The translations under genes were made by a program, and so were the position numbers. Below, one piece after another: positions 1 to 9,223 of a stretch of 64,000 bases of DNA (the first letter of the stretch is position 1; each line of letters begins with the position of its first letter). This DNA comes from Bacteroidota bacterium. GTDB lineage: Bacteria; Bacteroidota; Bacteroidia; AKYH767-A; 2013-40CM-41-45. The stretch covers positions 806,001-870,000 of the forward strand of contig JADKJP010000006.1 of assembly GCA_016720935.1 (NCBI GenBank). Reading direction: 5' to 3'. The notes under the pieces are model-generated. The model was not told the DNA's origin and made no database searches. It saw nothing but the letters and a program-made list of their open reading frames with translations.

Positions 1-63
1 AAATTCTTCAGCAATGTTTAAAGTGCCACAATGAGCTTTTAAATAAAACCTATGGCTATAAAA

Positions 64-83
64 AAAGCGGCAAAAGCCGCTTT
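64..83 (-). terminator. Intrinsic terminator of cphB
   Basis: An 8-bp perfect stem (AAAGCGGC / GCCGCTTT) with an AAAA loop lies about 25 bp beyond the cphB stop codon. On the minus strand the stem is followed by a run of Ts. T-rich sequence also follows on the plus strand, so it could work in both directions. Confidence 0.75.
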
Positions 84-107
84 AATATTTTTTCAGAAAT
101 TGATTTC

Positions 108-977
108 TTATTTATTCACCATTGCTTCCGCGTAGAACTTACGTTCTTTAAGATCGAAATGATTTCCTTTCGCCATAACATGCACGATAAGGTTTTCAAT
201 GGAGATAGGGGATCCTTCTTTCAGATCAGCAATGTTGGTATGGCGAATGTTATGTCCATCAATGATGATGATCAAACCTGAACCAACAGCTTCCATGTAA
301 CGGCCTTCTGTAACGAGTACGCCAGTATCTTCTCCCAAACCAATTCCTGTACAGGAAGGGTTGGCGGCAACAGCCTGAGTGAGACGACCAAATCGTCCGC
401 GTTTTACAAAATGAGAATCGATGATCACATCCTTCATGAAACCGAGTCCGGTTGTAATTTTCACTTCGCCTTTCAGCAAAGCTTCAGAACTGCTACCCTG
501 GTAAATCATGGTATTTGACATGGCCATTGCACCCGCGCTTGTTCCGGCGATAACGAATCCGGTTTCGTGCATGTAGCGTTCGGAGAGTATTTCGAGAAAT
601 TCAGTTCCGCCAAAGATGGAAGAGAGGCGCAATTGATTCCCGCCACTCATGAGTACACTGTCGCAATTCCGAATCCGTTCGAGTATTTCCGGTTTTTGAG
701 CATCTTCACGGTTACGGATATCCATGACCCTGATTTTCTTTCCGCCCAGTTTTCCAAACGCGTCGAGATAATTTTGTCCGACTTCTTCAGGAATAGAAGA
801 GGCACTGGTGATGACTTCAATATATGCATCGTGACCGCCTGCTTCGTGCATGATACGGCTCAGAATCTGAAGCTCAAAAAAATTAAGATTGTTTTTCTGT
901 GCATAATTCGGTTCCGGCTCAGTGCCTTTGTCCTCATTACCACCGATGGAAAACAGCTTTCCTTTTGGGATTTCCAT
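108..977 (-). CDS. cphB: Cyanophycinase (peptidase S51)
   Basis: This 289-aa exo-peptidase releases beta-Asp-Arg dipeptides from cyanophycin, the multi-L-arginyl-poly-aspartate reserve. The serine-nucleophile motif GTSAGA is at residues 145-150 (Ser147), the GGNQ loop at about 112-115, and a conserved histidine in DSHF at about 189, as in S51 peptidases. There is no signal peptide, so the enzyme is cytoplasmic and suited to intracellular granules; the length is normal for the family. It is divergent from cphA with a 191-bp gap, so synthesis and breakdown sit side by side but are transcribed separately. A good Bacteroidota -7 box lies 25 bp upstream of the ATG. The assignment is firm because of the cphA neighbour; an S51 isoaspartyl dipeptidase is the only real alternative. 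Confidence 0.93.
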   Translation of the reverse strand: MEIPKGKLFSIGGNEDKGTEPEPNYAQKNNLNFFELQILSRIMHEAGGHDAYIEVITSASSIPEEVGQNYLDAFGKLGGKKIRVMDIRNREDAQKPEILERIRNCDSVLMSGGNQLRLSSIFGGTEFLEILSERYMHETGFVIAGTSAGAMAMSNTMIYQGSSSEALLKGEVKITTGLGFMKDVIIDSHFVKRGRFGRLTQAVAANPSCTGIGLGEDTGVLVTEGRYMEAVGSGLIIIIDGHNIRHTNIADLKEGSPISIENLIVHVMAKGNHFDLKERKFYAEAMVNK

Positions 978-1002
978 AATTTAGATTAAGAATAATCGGG
1001 CG

Positions 1003-1010
1003 CAAAGATA
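1003..1010 (-). promoter_or_regulatory. -7 promoter element of cphB
   Basis: TATCTTTG on the minus strand matches the Bacteroidota -7 consensus TAnnTTTG and would give a leader of about 20 nt. No TTTG is seen at the expected -33 position, so this is a partial match. Confidence 0.4.
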
Positions 1011-1103
1011 AAATTCCAGTCCGAATAGAGCCCTTTTCTGACAAGTGTTTTCAACGTTTTTCCCAGCTGAAAGATTCAGAAATGAGCAATATTTCATGTT
1101 TTC

Positions 1104-1133
1104 TTTGACTTTTCGCAAAATCTCGCTACTTTG
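1104..1133 (+). promoter_or_regulatory. Candidate cphA promoter
   Basis: TTTG (1104-1107), a 19-bp spacer, then TACTTTG (1127-1133), which has one base fewer than the TAnnTTTG consensus. The spacing agrees with the primary sigma factor of Bacteroidota and predicts a leader of about 30 nt. Confidence 0.4.
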
Positions 1134-1168
1134 AACGTCTGTTATTTTGTAAAAATACCCTACCAAGT

Positions 1169-3823
1169 ATGAAAATCGTCGAAATACGCGCCATGAAAGG
1201 CCCGAATTACTGGTCAATTCGCCGCCACAAACTGATTGTGATGAAGCTGGATATTGAAGAATTGGAGGATTTGCCTACCAATAAAATCCAGGGTTTTGCT
1301 GAAAGGCTTGAGAAAACCTTTCCCACACTTTTTGAACACGAATGTTCGGAAGGACATGCAGGTGGTTTTTTTAAACGTGTTCGCGAAGGTACCTGGATGG
1401 GACATGTGATTGAACATCTTGCACTGGAGTTGCAGACACTCGCAGGGATGGATACCGGTTTTGGAAGAACTAGAAGTACCGGACAACACGGTGTGTACAA
1501 TGTCGTGTTTAGTTACATGGAAGAAAAAGTGGGTGTGTACGCGGCAAGAGCAGCAGTAAGAATTTGCGGCGAAATGGTGCATGGTGATGTCTTAAATATT
1601 GATGAGGATATCCAGCGATTGCGTGAATTGCGTGAAGAAGAACGTCTGGGTCCTTCTACAGGTTCCATTGTTGAAGAAGCGATCAAACGCAAAATTCCAT
1701 GGATCCGTCTGAACCGTCATTCTCTGGTGCAATTGGGATATGGAAAAAATCAACGTCGCATTCAGGCGACGGTGGCAAGTACAACAAGTTCTATTGCTGT
1801 TGAAGTTGCATGTGATAAAGAAGAAACAAAAAATCTTCTCGAAGCCGCATCTGTTCCTGTTCCACGTGGACGTGTTGTTTACGATGAAGAAGATCTGGAG
1901 TCGGCGATTCGTCGTATTGGTTATCCTGTAGTATTAAAGCCTGTTGGCGGAAATCACGGAAGAGGAGCAACCATCAATGTCACAACATGGGAGGATGCTG
2001 TCACCGCTCTTGCAGCGGCGAAAAGAATTTCCCGTGGTGTGATTGTAGAAAAATTTATCACAGGTTATGATCATCGCTTGTTGGTGATTGATTACAAATT
2101 TGTCGCGGGAGCGAAACGTACTCCGGCGATGGTTACCGGTGATGGAAAACATACCATTCAGCAGTTGATCGAAAATGTCAACAAAGATCCGAGAAGAGGA
2201 TATGGTCATGAAAAAGTTTTGACATCGATCAAGATTGACGATACTACTCTGGCGATGTTGCAGGAAAAGGAACTCACACTTGAATCAGTCTTGAAGAAAG
2301 GGGAGGAGCTTCACCTGAAACGCACAGCGAATTTAAGTACTGGCGGAACTTCCACGGATGTCACTGACATTGTGCATCCGTACAATGTCTTCATGGCGGA
2401 GCGAATTGCAAGAATCATTGGTCTGGATATTTGCGGTATCGATATCATGACTCCGGATATCAGTGTTCCCATGCATGAAAATGGTGGTGCCGTGCTTGAA
2501 GTAAATGCAGGTCCGGGATTCCGCATGCACATTGCACCTGCAGAGGGATTGCCAAGAAACGTTGCCGAGCCGGTCATTGATATGCTCTATCCTCCGGGAG
2601 TGAGTTCACGAATTCCGATCATCGCGATTACAGGAACGAATGGAAAAACTACCACTACACGACTGATGGCACACATGGTGAAAACTATGGGACATAAAGT
2701 CGGATTTACAACAACGGACGGAATCTATATTCAGAATCAAATGGTCGAAGCCGGTGATTGTACTGGTCCGATCAGTGCCGAATTTGTATTGAAAGATCCT
2801 ACTGTTGATTTCGCGGTGCTGGAATGCGCACGTGGCGGAATTCTGAAAGCCGGACTTGGTTTTCACAACTGTGATATTGGTATCGTTACCAATGTCGCCG
2901 CGGATCACCTTGGACTGAAAGACATCAATACCATTGAAGAAATGGCGAGAGTAAAAGGTGTTGTCGCTGAGAGTGTACTTCCGGATGGTTACGCGATTTT
3001 GAATGCGGATGATGACCTGGTTTATGAGATGCGTAAAACTGTAAGCAGTAATGTCGCATTGTTCAGTCTGGATGAACACAATCCAAGAATCCTTAAGCAT
3101 TGTGAAAAAGGTGGTATCGCGGCAATTGTAGAAAACGGATATGTGACCATTTGCAAAGGAACATGGAAGATTCGTGTACATAAAGTGGTAAACATTCCTC
3201 TTACCTTTTCCGGTAAGGCGATCTTTATGATTCAGAATATTCTTCCGGCAGTGATTGCGGGTTTTGTGAGCGGATTTAAAGTGGATGATATGCGTCTTGC
3301 TTTGGAAACATTTATCCCTTCACCTTCATTGACTCCGGGACGAATGAATATGTTCAAGTTCAAGAATTTCGAAGTGATGGTCGATTACGCGCACAACCCT
3401 GCCGGATTCCAGGCGATAGCCAGATTCCTCGATCGTATCGATGCAAAACCAAAAGTCGGTATCATCGCCGGTGTTGGTGACAGGAGGGATGAGGATATTA
3501 TTTCACTCGGATCACTCGCTTCTCAGATGTTTGATGAAATTATTATTCGTCAGGATAAAAATCTCCGTGGCCGTTCTGAGCAGGAGATCATTGATCTCAT
3601 GATGAAAGGTGTTCAGATGCACGATGCGAAAAAGAAGGTGACAGTAATGCCAAAAGAATCGGAAGCGATTGAATATGCATTACGAAACGCGAAAAAAGGA
3701 TCTTTCATCACCATTTGCAGCGATGTGGTTCCGGATGCATTGGGTCAGATTATGAAGTATAAGGAAGAAGAGGATCACTTTATAATTCAGAAGGAGGATA
3801 TACCATCTCCGGTCATCCTTTAA
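1169..3823 (+). CDS. cphA: Cyanophycin synthetase
   Basis: This 884-aa ATP-dependent ligase adds Asp and then Arg to a growing cyanophycin chain. The start is supported by the family N-terminus, with GPNYWSIRRHKLIVMKLD near residue 11. Domain order: N-terminal domain (about 1-160), ATP-grasp domain for Asp addition (about 220-475), then a Mur-ligase-like domain for Arg addition with the P-loop GTNGKTTTTR near 488. Both ligase modules look intact and the length is normal, so the protein should be functional. It is paired divergently with cphB and followed by an intrinsic terminator. Cyanophycin genes are classically cyanobacterial but occur in many heterotrophs. The call rests on the full domain order and the neighbouring cyanophycinase. 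Confidence 0.95.
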   Translation: MKIVEIRAMKGPNYWSIRRHKLIVMKLDIEELEDLPTNKIQGFAERLEKTFPTLFEHECSEGHAGGFFKRVREGTWMGHVIEHLALELQTLAGMDTGFGRTRSTGQHGVYNVVFSYMEEKVGVYAARAAVRICGEMVHGDVLNIDEDIQRLRELREEERLGPSTGSIVEEAIKRKIPWIRLNRHSLVQLGYGKNQRRIQATVASTTSSIAVEVACDKEETKNLLEAASVPVPRGRVVYDEEDLESAIRRIGYPVVLKPVGGNHGRGATINVTTWEDAVTALAAAKRISRGVIVEKFITGYDHRLLVIDYKFVAGAKRTPAMVTGDGKHTIQQLIENVNKDPRRGYGHEKVLTSIKIDDTTLAMLQEKELTLESVLKKGEELHLKRTANLSTGGTSTDVTDIVHPYNVFMAERIARIIGLDICGIDIMTPDISVPMHENGGAVLEVNAGPGFRMHIAPAEGLPRNVAEPVIDMLYPPGVSSRIPIIAITGTNGKTTTTRLMAHMVKTMGHKVGFTTTDGIYIQNQMVEAGDCTGPISAEFVLKDPTVDFAVLECARGGILKAGLGFHNCDIGIVTNVAADHLGLKDINTIEEMARVKGVVAESVLPDGYAILNADDDLVYEMRKTVSSNVALFSLDEHNPRILKHCEKGGIAAIVENGYVTICKGTWKIRVHKVVNIPLTFSGKAIFMIQNILPAVIAGFVSGFKVDDMRLALETFIPSPSLTPGRMNMFKFKNFEVMVDYAHNPAGFQAIARFLDRIDAKPKVGIIAGVGDRRDEDIISLGSLASQMFDEIIIRQDKNLRGRSEQEIIDLMMKGVQMHDAKKKVTVMPKESEAIEYALRNAKKGSFITICSDVVPDALGQIMKYKEEEDHFIIQKEDIPSPVIL

Positions 3824-4133
3824 TATGCCTTTTAAAGAGTAATAAGTTGACTGTACTTTTTAACTTAATTACTTCAATATCAATTTGATTTATTCATATT
3901 GAATTGTTGAAAATTTAACCCTGCTTCCACACGAAGCAGGGTTTTTTATTACATTTTTATCGCATCAAAATTACAAGGGTAAAATCCGGAGATCAGGATT
4001 TTAGTTAAAAAATGGAACTTTTGTCTCTTGATTGAAGTAAAAGATTAGAATTTCTTACAATTTGAATCGTCAGGTCGATCGTCTGATGGTTTTTTTTCTT
4101 TGAACAGATCTTGGAATTAAAATATTAAGACTC
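3824..4133. other. Gap between cphA and adhesin 1
   Basis: This 310-bp non-coding gap holds the cphA terminator. Near 4070-4095 there is an imperfect CGTCAGGTCGATCGTCTGATG-like dyad of unknown role. I see no RNA gene and no clear promoter for the downstream adhesin. Confidence 0.5.
3917..3947 (+). terminator. Intrinsic terminator of cphA
   Basis: A perfect 11-bp stem (AACCCTGCTTC / GAAGCAGGGTT) with a 5-nt loop is followed by a run of six Ts, about 95 bp after the cphA stop. Confidence 0.9.
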
Positions 4134-7100
4134 ATGAAACAAATCCTACGCAGGTTAATTTTGTTGATTTCGCTGGCTTCAACAGCGGGTATCCTGCCAA
4201 AGAAGGCAATGGCAACACACCTTGTCGGATCTGACATTTCCTACACTTGTCTGGGTGGAAATACTTATCGTGTAGAACTGACATTTTACAGGGATTGCAA
4301 AGGCTCATTGCCACCTCTCGGAGTTGGTATAGCTTTTCGCTCAGCAAGCTGTAACCAGTTTTTTACGGATACACTTTTGCAGGTTGCCGGAACCGGAGGG
4401 GAAATCACTTATCCTTGTCCAACCGCGATTTCATCCTGTGAAGATCCGAACTCTACGCTTCCGGGTATACAACAATACCGTTATTCCGGGATCATCACCT
4501 TCCCGATGCAATGTGCCGATTGGGTTATCTCCTGGTCGTATTGCTGTCGTAACTGTGACATCACAACTCTTAATCTTCCTTCACCCTGTGTAGTAGGTTC
4601 AAATCCGGGTATGTATGTTGAAACGACACTCGACAATTTAAATTTCAGTTGCAATTCATCTCCTCAATTTAGTAACGTACCTGTAGCTTTCCTATGTGTA
4701 GGACAGAATTTTACCTATAACCATGGCGTTACTGACCCTGATGGCGATTCACTTGTTTATTCACTGGTAGATCCTTTGCAGGATTCACTCGGACAAGTGA
4801 TATCAGTTCCATTCCTTCCGGGATACAGTGGAACCAATCCGATTTCATCTTCTCCTGCAATCACCATCGATCCACAAACCGGAGATTTGGTAATGACACC
4901 GACTCAGATTGAAATTGGTGTTCTCTCAGTATTGGTACAGGAATATCGCAACGGACAATTAATTGGCAGTGTGGTACGAGACATGGAATTTTATGTACGC
5001 AATTGCACAAATAATTTGCCGACAGCTTCCGGTATCAATGGTACCAACGTTCGTGACACAACAATTTGTCCCGGACAGCAATTGTGTTTTGACATTACTT
5101 CCGATGATGTCGATGCAGGTCAGATTGTAACCATGACCTGGAATCAGGGTATTACCGGTGCAACTTTTACCACTTCAGGATTTCCGTATCCTACAGGGAA
5201 TTTCTGCTGGACACCTCCTGCAGGAAGCATCAATCCAAACCCTTATACATTTACTGTAACTGTGCTTGACGACAACTGTCCGAACAGCGGCTTCCAGATT
5301 TACTCCTTTAATATATATGTAAACTCGCCGTTATCTGCGGTGAACAGTACTGATATTTCCTGTCATGGTTTAACGGATGGATCGGCGACAGCTGTTCCAA
5401 GTTCTTCAACCGGAAACTATACCTATTCCTGGGTACCCGGGAATTTTAACACTGCAACCATTACAAACTTGTCTGCAGGTACATATACTGTAACTGCAAC
5501 CGAATCCAATTCAGGATGTGTGGCTACGCAAACTGTTACTATTGTTGATCCTCCTCAACTGACAACCAGTACAACTGTCAGTTCACAGCCATGCAGTGGA
5601 GCCAATACAGGAATTGCAATTGTTGTCGCATCAGGTGGAACACCGGGATACTCTTATTCCTGGGATACAAACCCTGTCACACTGGAAGATACTGCGACAG
5701 GATTAGCTGCAGGAGTCTATCATATTATTGTCACCGACAGCAGAGGTTGTGTAACGACTGATTCCGTTACTGTTTCACCTTCATCAACTGCATTAGTTGT
5801 AAGTATTGATTCTGTTTCAGGTCCCTTGAATTGTTTTGGGGACACAAACGGATTCGCATCAGTAAGTGTAACAGGTGGTACTCCCGGTTATACTTATACC
5901 TGGAATACTGTTCCTCCTCAAAGCGGAACAACAGCGACCAATTTAGCTGCCGGAACTTATGTAATTACCATCACGGATACAGTTGGATGTACGGGCGTTG
6001 ATAGTGTTACAATTACGTCGGCCCCACAATTGGTGTTGACAGGTTCTTCAACCAATTCATCTTGCGGAGTGGCGAATGGCAGTGCTTCCGTAAGTGTAAG
6101 TGGTGGAACACCGGGATATACTTATGCATGGGATACTTTGGGTGCAACCACTTCTGGAATCAACGGCGTTCCTGCCGGCATTTACAATGTTGTTGTAACA
6201 GACACCAACGGTTGTTCAAGTTCAGCGGATGTTACAGTTTCTGATAATATTCCATTACCATTTGCATATACAATTGAAAATGTTTCTTGTAATGGTTATG
6301 CTGATGGTATCGCTGTTGTCATTCCTGATTCATCTTTGACAGCGCCTTTCACTTATATATGGAATACTGTTCCGCCACAAACTTCCGATACTGCAGTAAG
6401 TCTTTCCGCTGGTATTTATATCGCGGGTGTTCAGGACGTGAATGGTTGTTTGTCTTTTGATACTGTTCAGATCACTGAGCCTACACCACTTGTTGTAACA
6501 GTGCTTTCGTCAGATGCGACCTGCGCCGGAGACAGTACCGGTATCGCTACCGCTCAGTTGGTGAGTGGAGGAACTAGTCCGTATACATATTCCTGGACAC
6601 CATATGGTGGAACTTCATCAACAGCGACAAATCTTGTTGCCGGTTCATATAGTTTGTTTGTAATTGACGCCGCTCAATGTTCAACATTTGTGAATGTTCA
6701 GATTGATGCGCCTGTAGCAATTGCAGTAACTGTAAACTCTACCATTGAACCGGGATGTTACGGTGGAAATAATGGATCGATTGATATCAGTGTCAGCGGT
6801 GGGGTAGGTGTCTACAATTATTCCTGGAATCCCGGAGGAGCTACATCACAGGATCTTTCCGGTGTCGATGCCGGTATATATGTTGTAACTGTTACTGACC
6901 AAAACAATTGCTCTACTCAGCAAACAGTAAATCTGAATCAGCCTTCTCCTGTGCTCGCCATTGCGGGACCTGATACAGCAATGTGTTCAGGTACCAGCAT
7001 TCAAATGGCAGCCAGTTTGCTTTCCGGGCAAACAGGAGTCTGGAGTTCCACAACAGGCATCACTTTTTCAAATACAACTGATCCGAATACTGTAGCAGGG

Positions 7101-7970
7101 AATTTCAGTCCGGGTTTCAACCTGGTTACATGGACTGTTACCGATGCCAACGGATGTACGGCATCTGATAACGTCACTGTATTTAATTACACAACCTTTA
7201 TTGCAGATGCCGGCATAGACACTGCATTCTGTGGTCTCGCGCAAATTCAATTGAACGCGACAACATACACCGGATTCAGTGGTATCTGGTCAACATCCGG
7301 AAATTCCGCTTTCAATGATCCTACACTTCCAAACGCGCTTGCCGATATTTTGACCTATGGCTCAGATACTCTCACCTGGTTAATTTCAAACGGTGCATGT
7401 TCGGGTTCTGATAGCAGAATAGTCAGAGCAGATGAGCCGGTGTCAGCCGAAGCGGGAGCTTATCAGGCGCTTTGCACTGACCATGGTCAATTGGTTGCAC
7501 TAGGGTTGAACCTTGGTCAGGGTAGTTGGACCATTCAGGCTCCCGGACAGGGAACAATTGTTAACCCTGCAAATGACACTACTGATGTCAGAGCTCTTCA
7601 GCCGGGTCAGACTGTTTTTGTCTGGCAGGTAACAAATGGAACATGTTCCGCTTCGGATACGGTTTCTGTGGATTATGATAATCAATGTGATCTTGATTTG
7701 CCAACAGGATTTTCTCCGAATGATGATACCTATAATGATGGATATGAAATCAGAGGAATCGAAGGATATCCTTTGAATACTTTCCGTGTGTTTAATCGTT
7801 GGGGTAATGAAGTGTACACAAAAGAAAATTATGTGAACACCGATTGGAAAGGTCAGAACAACAGTGGAGAAGATCTTCCTGAAGGAACATATTTCGTTAT
7901 CCTTACAATTAAGAATTCTGACATAAAGAAGAATACTTACGTTGATTTGAGAAGATATATCGCAAAATAA
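4134..7970 (+). CDS. SprB-repeat surface adhesin 1, T9SS type B cargo
   Basis: A 1278-aa secreted protein. After a signal peptide (about 1-27) comes a Cys-rich N-terminal region (about 28-400) that it shares with the second adhesin, for example FYRDC, QCADW and the CCRNC cluster. Next are seven SprB-type repeats (about 400-935), each of the form CxG...GxA...GGTxPYxYxW...AGxYxVxVTDxxGC, then two PKD-like segments. A gliding-motility-type C-terminal domain starts near 1184 (LPTGFSPNDD) and ends in YVDLRRYIAK. That C-terminal domain is the T9SS type B signal, which in Flavobacterium johnsoniae SprB depends on an SprF-like partner; such a partner is encoded next. The likely role is a cell-surface adhesin or filament used in attachment or gliding. 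The ligand is unknown. Confidence 0.88.
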   Translation: MKQILRRLILLISLASTAGILPKKAMATHLVGSDISYTCLGGNTYRVELTFYRDCKGSLPPLGVGIAFRSASCNQFFTDTLLQVAGTGGEITYPCPTAISSCEDPNSTLPGIQQYRYSGIITFPMQCADWVISWSYCCRNCDITTLNLPSPCVVGSNPGMYVETTLDNLNFSCNSSPQFSNVPVAFLCVGQNFTYNHGVTDPDGDSLVYSLVDPLQDSLGQVISVPFLPGYSGTNPISSSPAITIDPQTGDLVMTPTQIEIGVLSVLVQEYRNGQLIGSVVRDMEFYVRNCTNNLPTASGINGTNVRDTTICPGQQLCFDITSDDVDAGQIVTMTWNQGITGATFTTSGFPYPTGNFCWTPPAGSINPNPYTFTVTVLDDNCPNSGFQIYSFNIYVNSPLSAVNSTDISCHGLTDGSATAVPSSSTGNYTYSWVPGNFNTATITNLSAGTYTVTATESNSGCVATQTVTIVDPPQLTTSTTVSSQPCSGANTGIAIVVASGGTPGYSYSWDTNPVTLEDTATGLAAGVYHIIVTDSRGCVTTDSVTVSPSSTALVVSIDSVSGPLNCFGDTNGFASVSVTGGTPGYTYTWNTVPPQSGTTATNLAAGTYVITITDTVGCTGVDSVTITSAPQLVLTGSSTNSSCGVANGSASVSVSGGTPGYTYAWDTLGATTSGINGVPAGIYNVVVTDTNGCSSSADVTVSDNIPLPFAYTIENVSCNGYADGIAVVIPDSSLTAPFTYIWNTVPPQTSDTAVSLSAGIYIAGVQDVNGCLSFDTVQITEPTPLVVTVLSSDATCAGDSTGIATAQLVSGGTSPYTYSWTPYGGTSSTATNLVAGSYSLFVIDAAQCSTFVNVQIDAPVAIAVTVNSTIEPGCYGGNNGSIDISVSGGVGVYNYSWNPGGATSQDLSGVDAGIYVVTVTDQNNCSTQQTVNLNQPSPVLAIAGPDTAMCSGTSIQMAASLLSGQTGVWSSTTGITFSNTTDPNTVAGNFSPGFNLVTWTVTDANGCTASDNVTVFNYTTFIADAGIDTAFCGLAQIQLNATTYTGFSGIWSTSGNSAFNDPTLPNALADILTYGSDTLTWLISNGACSGSDSRIVRADEPVSAEAGAYQALCTDHGQLVALGLNLGQGSWTIQAPGQGTIVNPANDTTDVRALQPGQTVFVWQVTNGTCSASDTVSVDYDNQCDLDLPTGFSPNDDTYNDGYEIRGIEGYPLNTFRVFNRWGNEVYTKENYVNTDWKGQNNSGEDLPEGTYFVILTIKNSDIKKNTYVDLRRYIAK

Positions 7971-8061
7971 ATTCGAGGAATTTACTTGATTGAATTAATA
8001 ATTGTTTGAATTTATTTTGAAATCATCGGAATCATTCAGAAAGAAAATTAAAAAAGAATCC

Positions 8062-8991
8062 ATGAAAAGAATCTTGACGTTGTTGATGCTGCTGACGGGA
8101 CTGAGCAGTTACGCTCAGCAGGACATCCTGGTAAGTCAGTACATGTTTAATCATTTGCTGCTGAACCCGGCGTATGCGGGGAGCAAGGATTACATGATGG
8201 CGAGTTTGTTGTACCGCAAACAGTGGGTCGACTTTAAAGGAGCGCCGGAGACACAGGTCGCTTCGGTGCATGGTCCATTGGGTCTGACGCATTTTGGCTG
8301 GGGCGTATTGCTGAGCCACGACAAAATCGCGGTGACGGATCGTACGGATGCATATCTGAACGCTGCATATCATCTGCCTGTAGGCAAGAAGATGAAACTG
8401 TCGGTAGGTCTTCGCGCTGGCGGTGGTTACTACAGCTATAAGAACAGTGATTTAAAATACTGGGACACGGGCGATCCTGCTTTTGCGGGCGACCAGGTGT
8501 CGAAGTTCCTGCCCAATGTAGGAGCGGGAGCGTATTTGTATACGGATAAATTTTACGCCGGACTGTCGGTACCGACGATCATCAGTTACGATCCGAGCAA
8601 AAGCCTGAGTGTGGATGTAGCCAGTGGAGAAGTAGTGCCTCATCAGGTGCGTCACTATTTTGGAACAGTAGGTGTGGTGCTTCCGGTGCATCCGGATGTG
8701 GTGCTCAAACCAAGTGTGCTTGTAAAATATGTACAGAACGCACCGGTAGAAGCGGACTTCAATTTGAATGTACTATTGGCCAATACAATCTGGATCGGCG
8801 GAAGCTACCGTACGGGCGACAGCTTTGTGGCGCTGCTGGAACTTCAGCTGAGCCGTAAACTTCGTTTGGGCTATAGCTATGACTTCACGTTTACGGATAT
8901 AAAAGATTACAGCTCGGGCTCTCATGAGATTATGCTGGGCTATGATTTTGGATACGATATTATGAAGATCAAGACACCGAGATATTTTTAA
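8062..8991 (+). CDS. SprF/PorP-family T9SS outer-membrane barrel, copy 1
   Basis: A 309-aa outer-membrane beta-barrel of the PorP/SprF family. The signal peptide ends near SSYAQQ (about 18), followed by the family hallmarks QYMFNHLLLNPAYAGS and YRKQW. The start at 8062 is preferred over an in-frame ATG at 8002 because the paralogue is homologous only from this Met and the signal peptide begins here. SprF-type proteins are needed for secretion or surface assembly of type B cargo such as SprB, so the adjacent adhesin is the expected client. The protein is identical in sequence to the copy at 17287, while the DNA differs at about 23 positions counted by eye, all silent. The gene looks more GC-rich than the adhesin before it. 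Confidence 0.92.
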   Translation: MKRILTLLMLLTGLSSYAQQDILVSQYMFNHLLLNPAYAGSKDYMMASLLYRKQWVDFKGAPETQVASVHGPLGLTHFGWGVLLSHDKIAVTDRTDAYLNAAYHLPVGKKMKLSVGLRAGGGYYSYKNSDLKYWDTGDPAFAGDQVSKFLPNVGAGAYLYTDKFYAGLSVPTIISYDPSKSLSVDVASGEVVPHQVRHYFGTVGVVLPVHPDVVLKPSVLVKYVQNAPVEADFNLNVLLANTIWIGGSYRTGDSFVALLELQLSRKLRLGYSYDFTFTDIKDYSSGSHEIMLGYDFGYDIMKIKTPRYF

Positions 8992-8993
8992 TT

Positions 8994-9182
8994 GGAGATT
9001 TTGGATTGTTGATTTTAGATTGTTGATTTTAGATTGAATTAGTGGTCGAAGAATTTTTTATCAATAACTAAATAACCCAATAACCCAATAACTCAATAAC
9101 CCAATAACCCAATAACTCAATAACCCAATAACTCAATAACCGAATAACTCAATAACCGAATAACCCATTAACTCAATAACCA
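8994..9182. repeat. Paired heptamer/octamer arrays, locus 1
   Basis: The left array (8994-9035) starts three bases after the barrel stop codon and has six 7-bp units NNNGATT: GGAGATT, TTGGATT, GTTGATT, TTAGATT, GTTGATT, TTAGATT. After a 27-bp spacer the right array (9063-9182) has fifteen 8-bp units of AATAACNN, mostly AATAACCC, AATAACTC and AATAACCG. The left array is C-free and the right array almost G-free on the plus strand. Variation falls mostly at fixed positions in the unit. Confidence 0.95.
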
Positions 9183-9223
9183 ACCCGGAGACCGAAAAAG
9201 GGGAGCCGGAACTCACATAGATC

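Noticed and set aside
8002..8061. Start of the first SprF-like barrel at 8002
   Set aside because: The paralogue is homologous only from 8062, and the signal peptide begins there.
9063..9182. CRISPR-like array
   Set aside because: Units are only 8 bp and directly abutting with no spacers; no cas genes are nearby.
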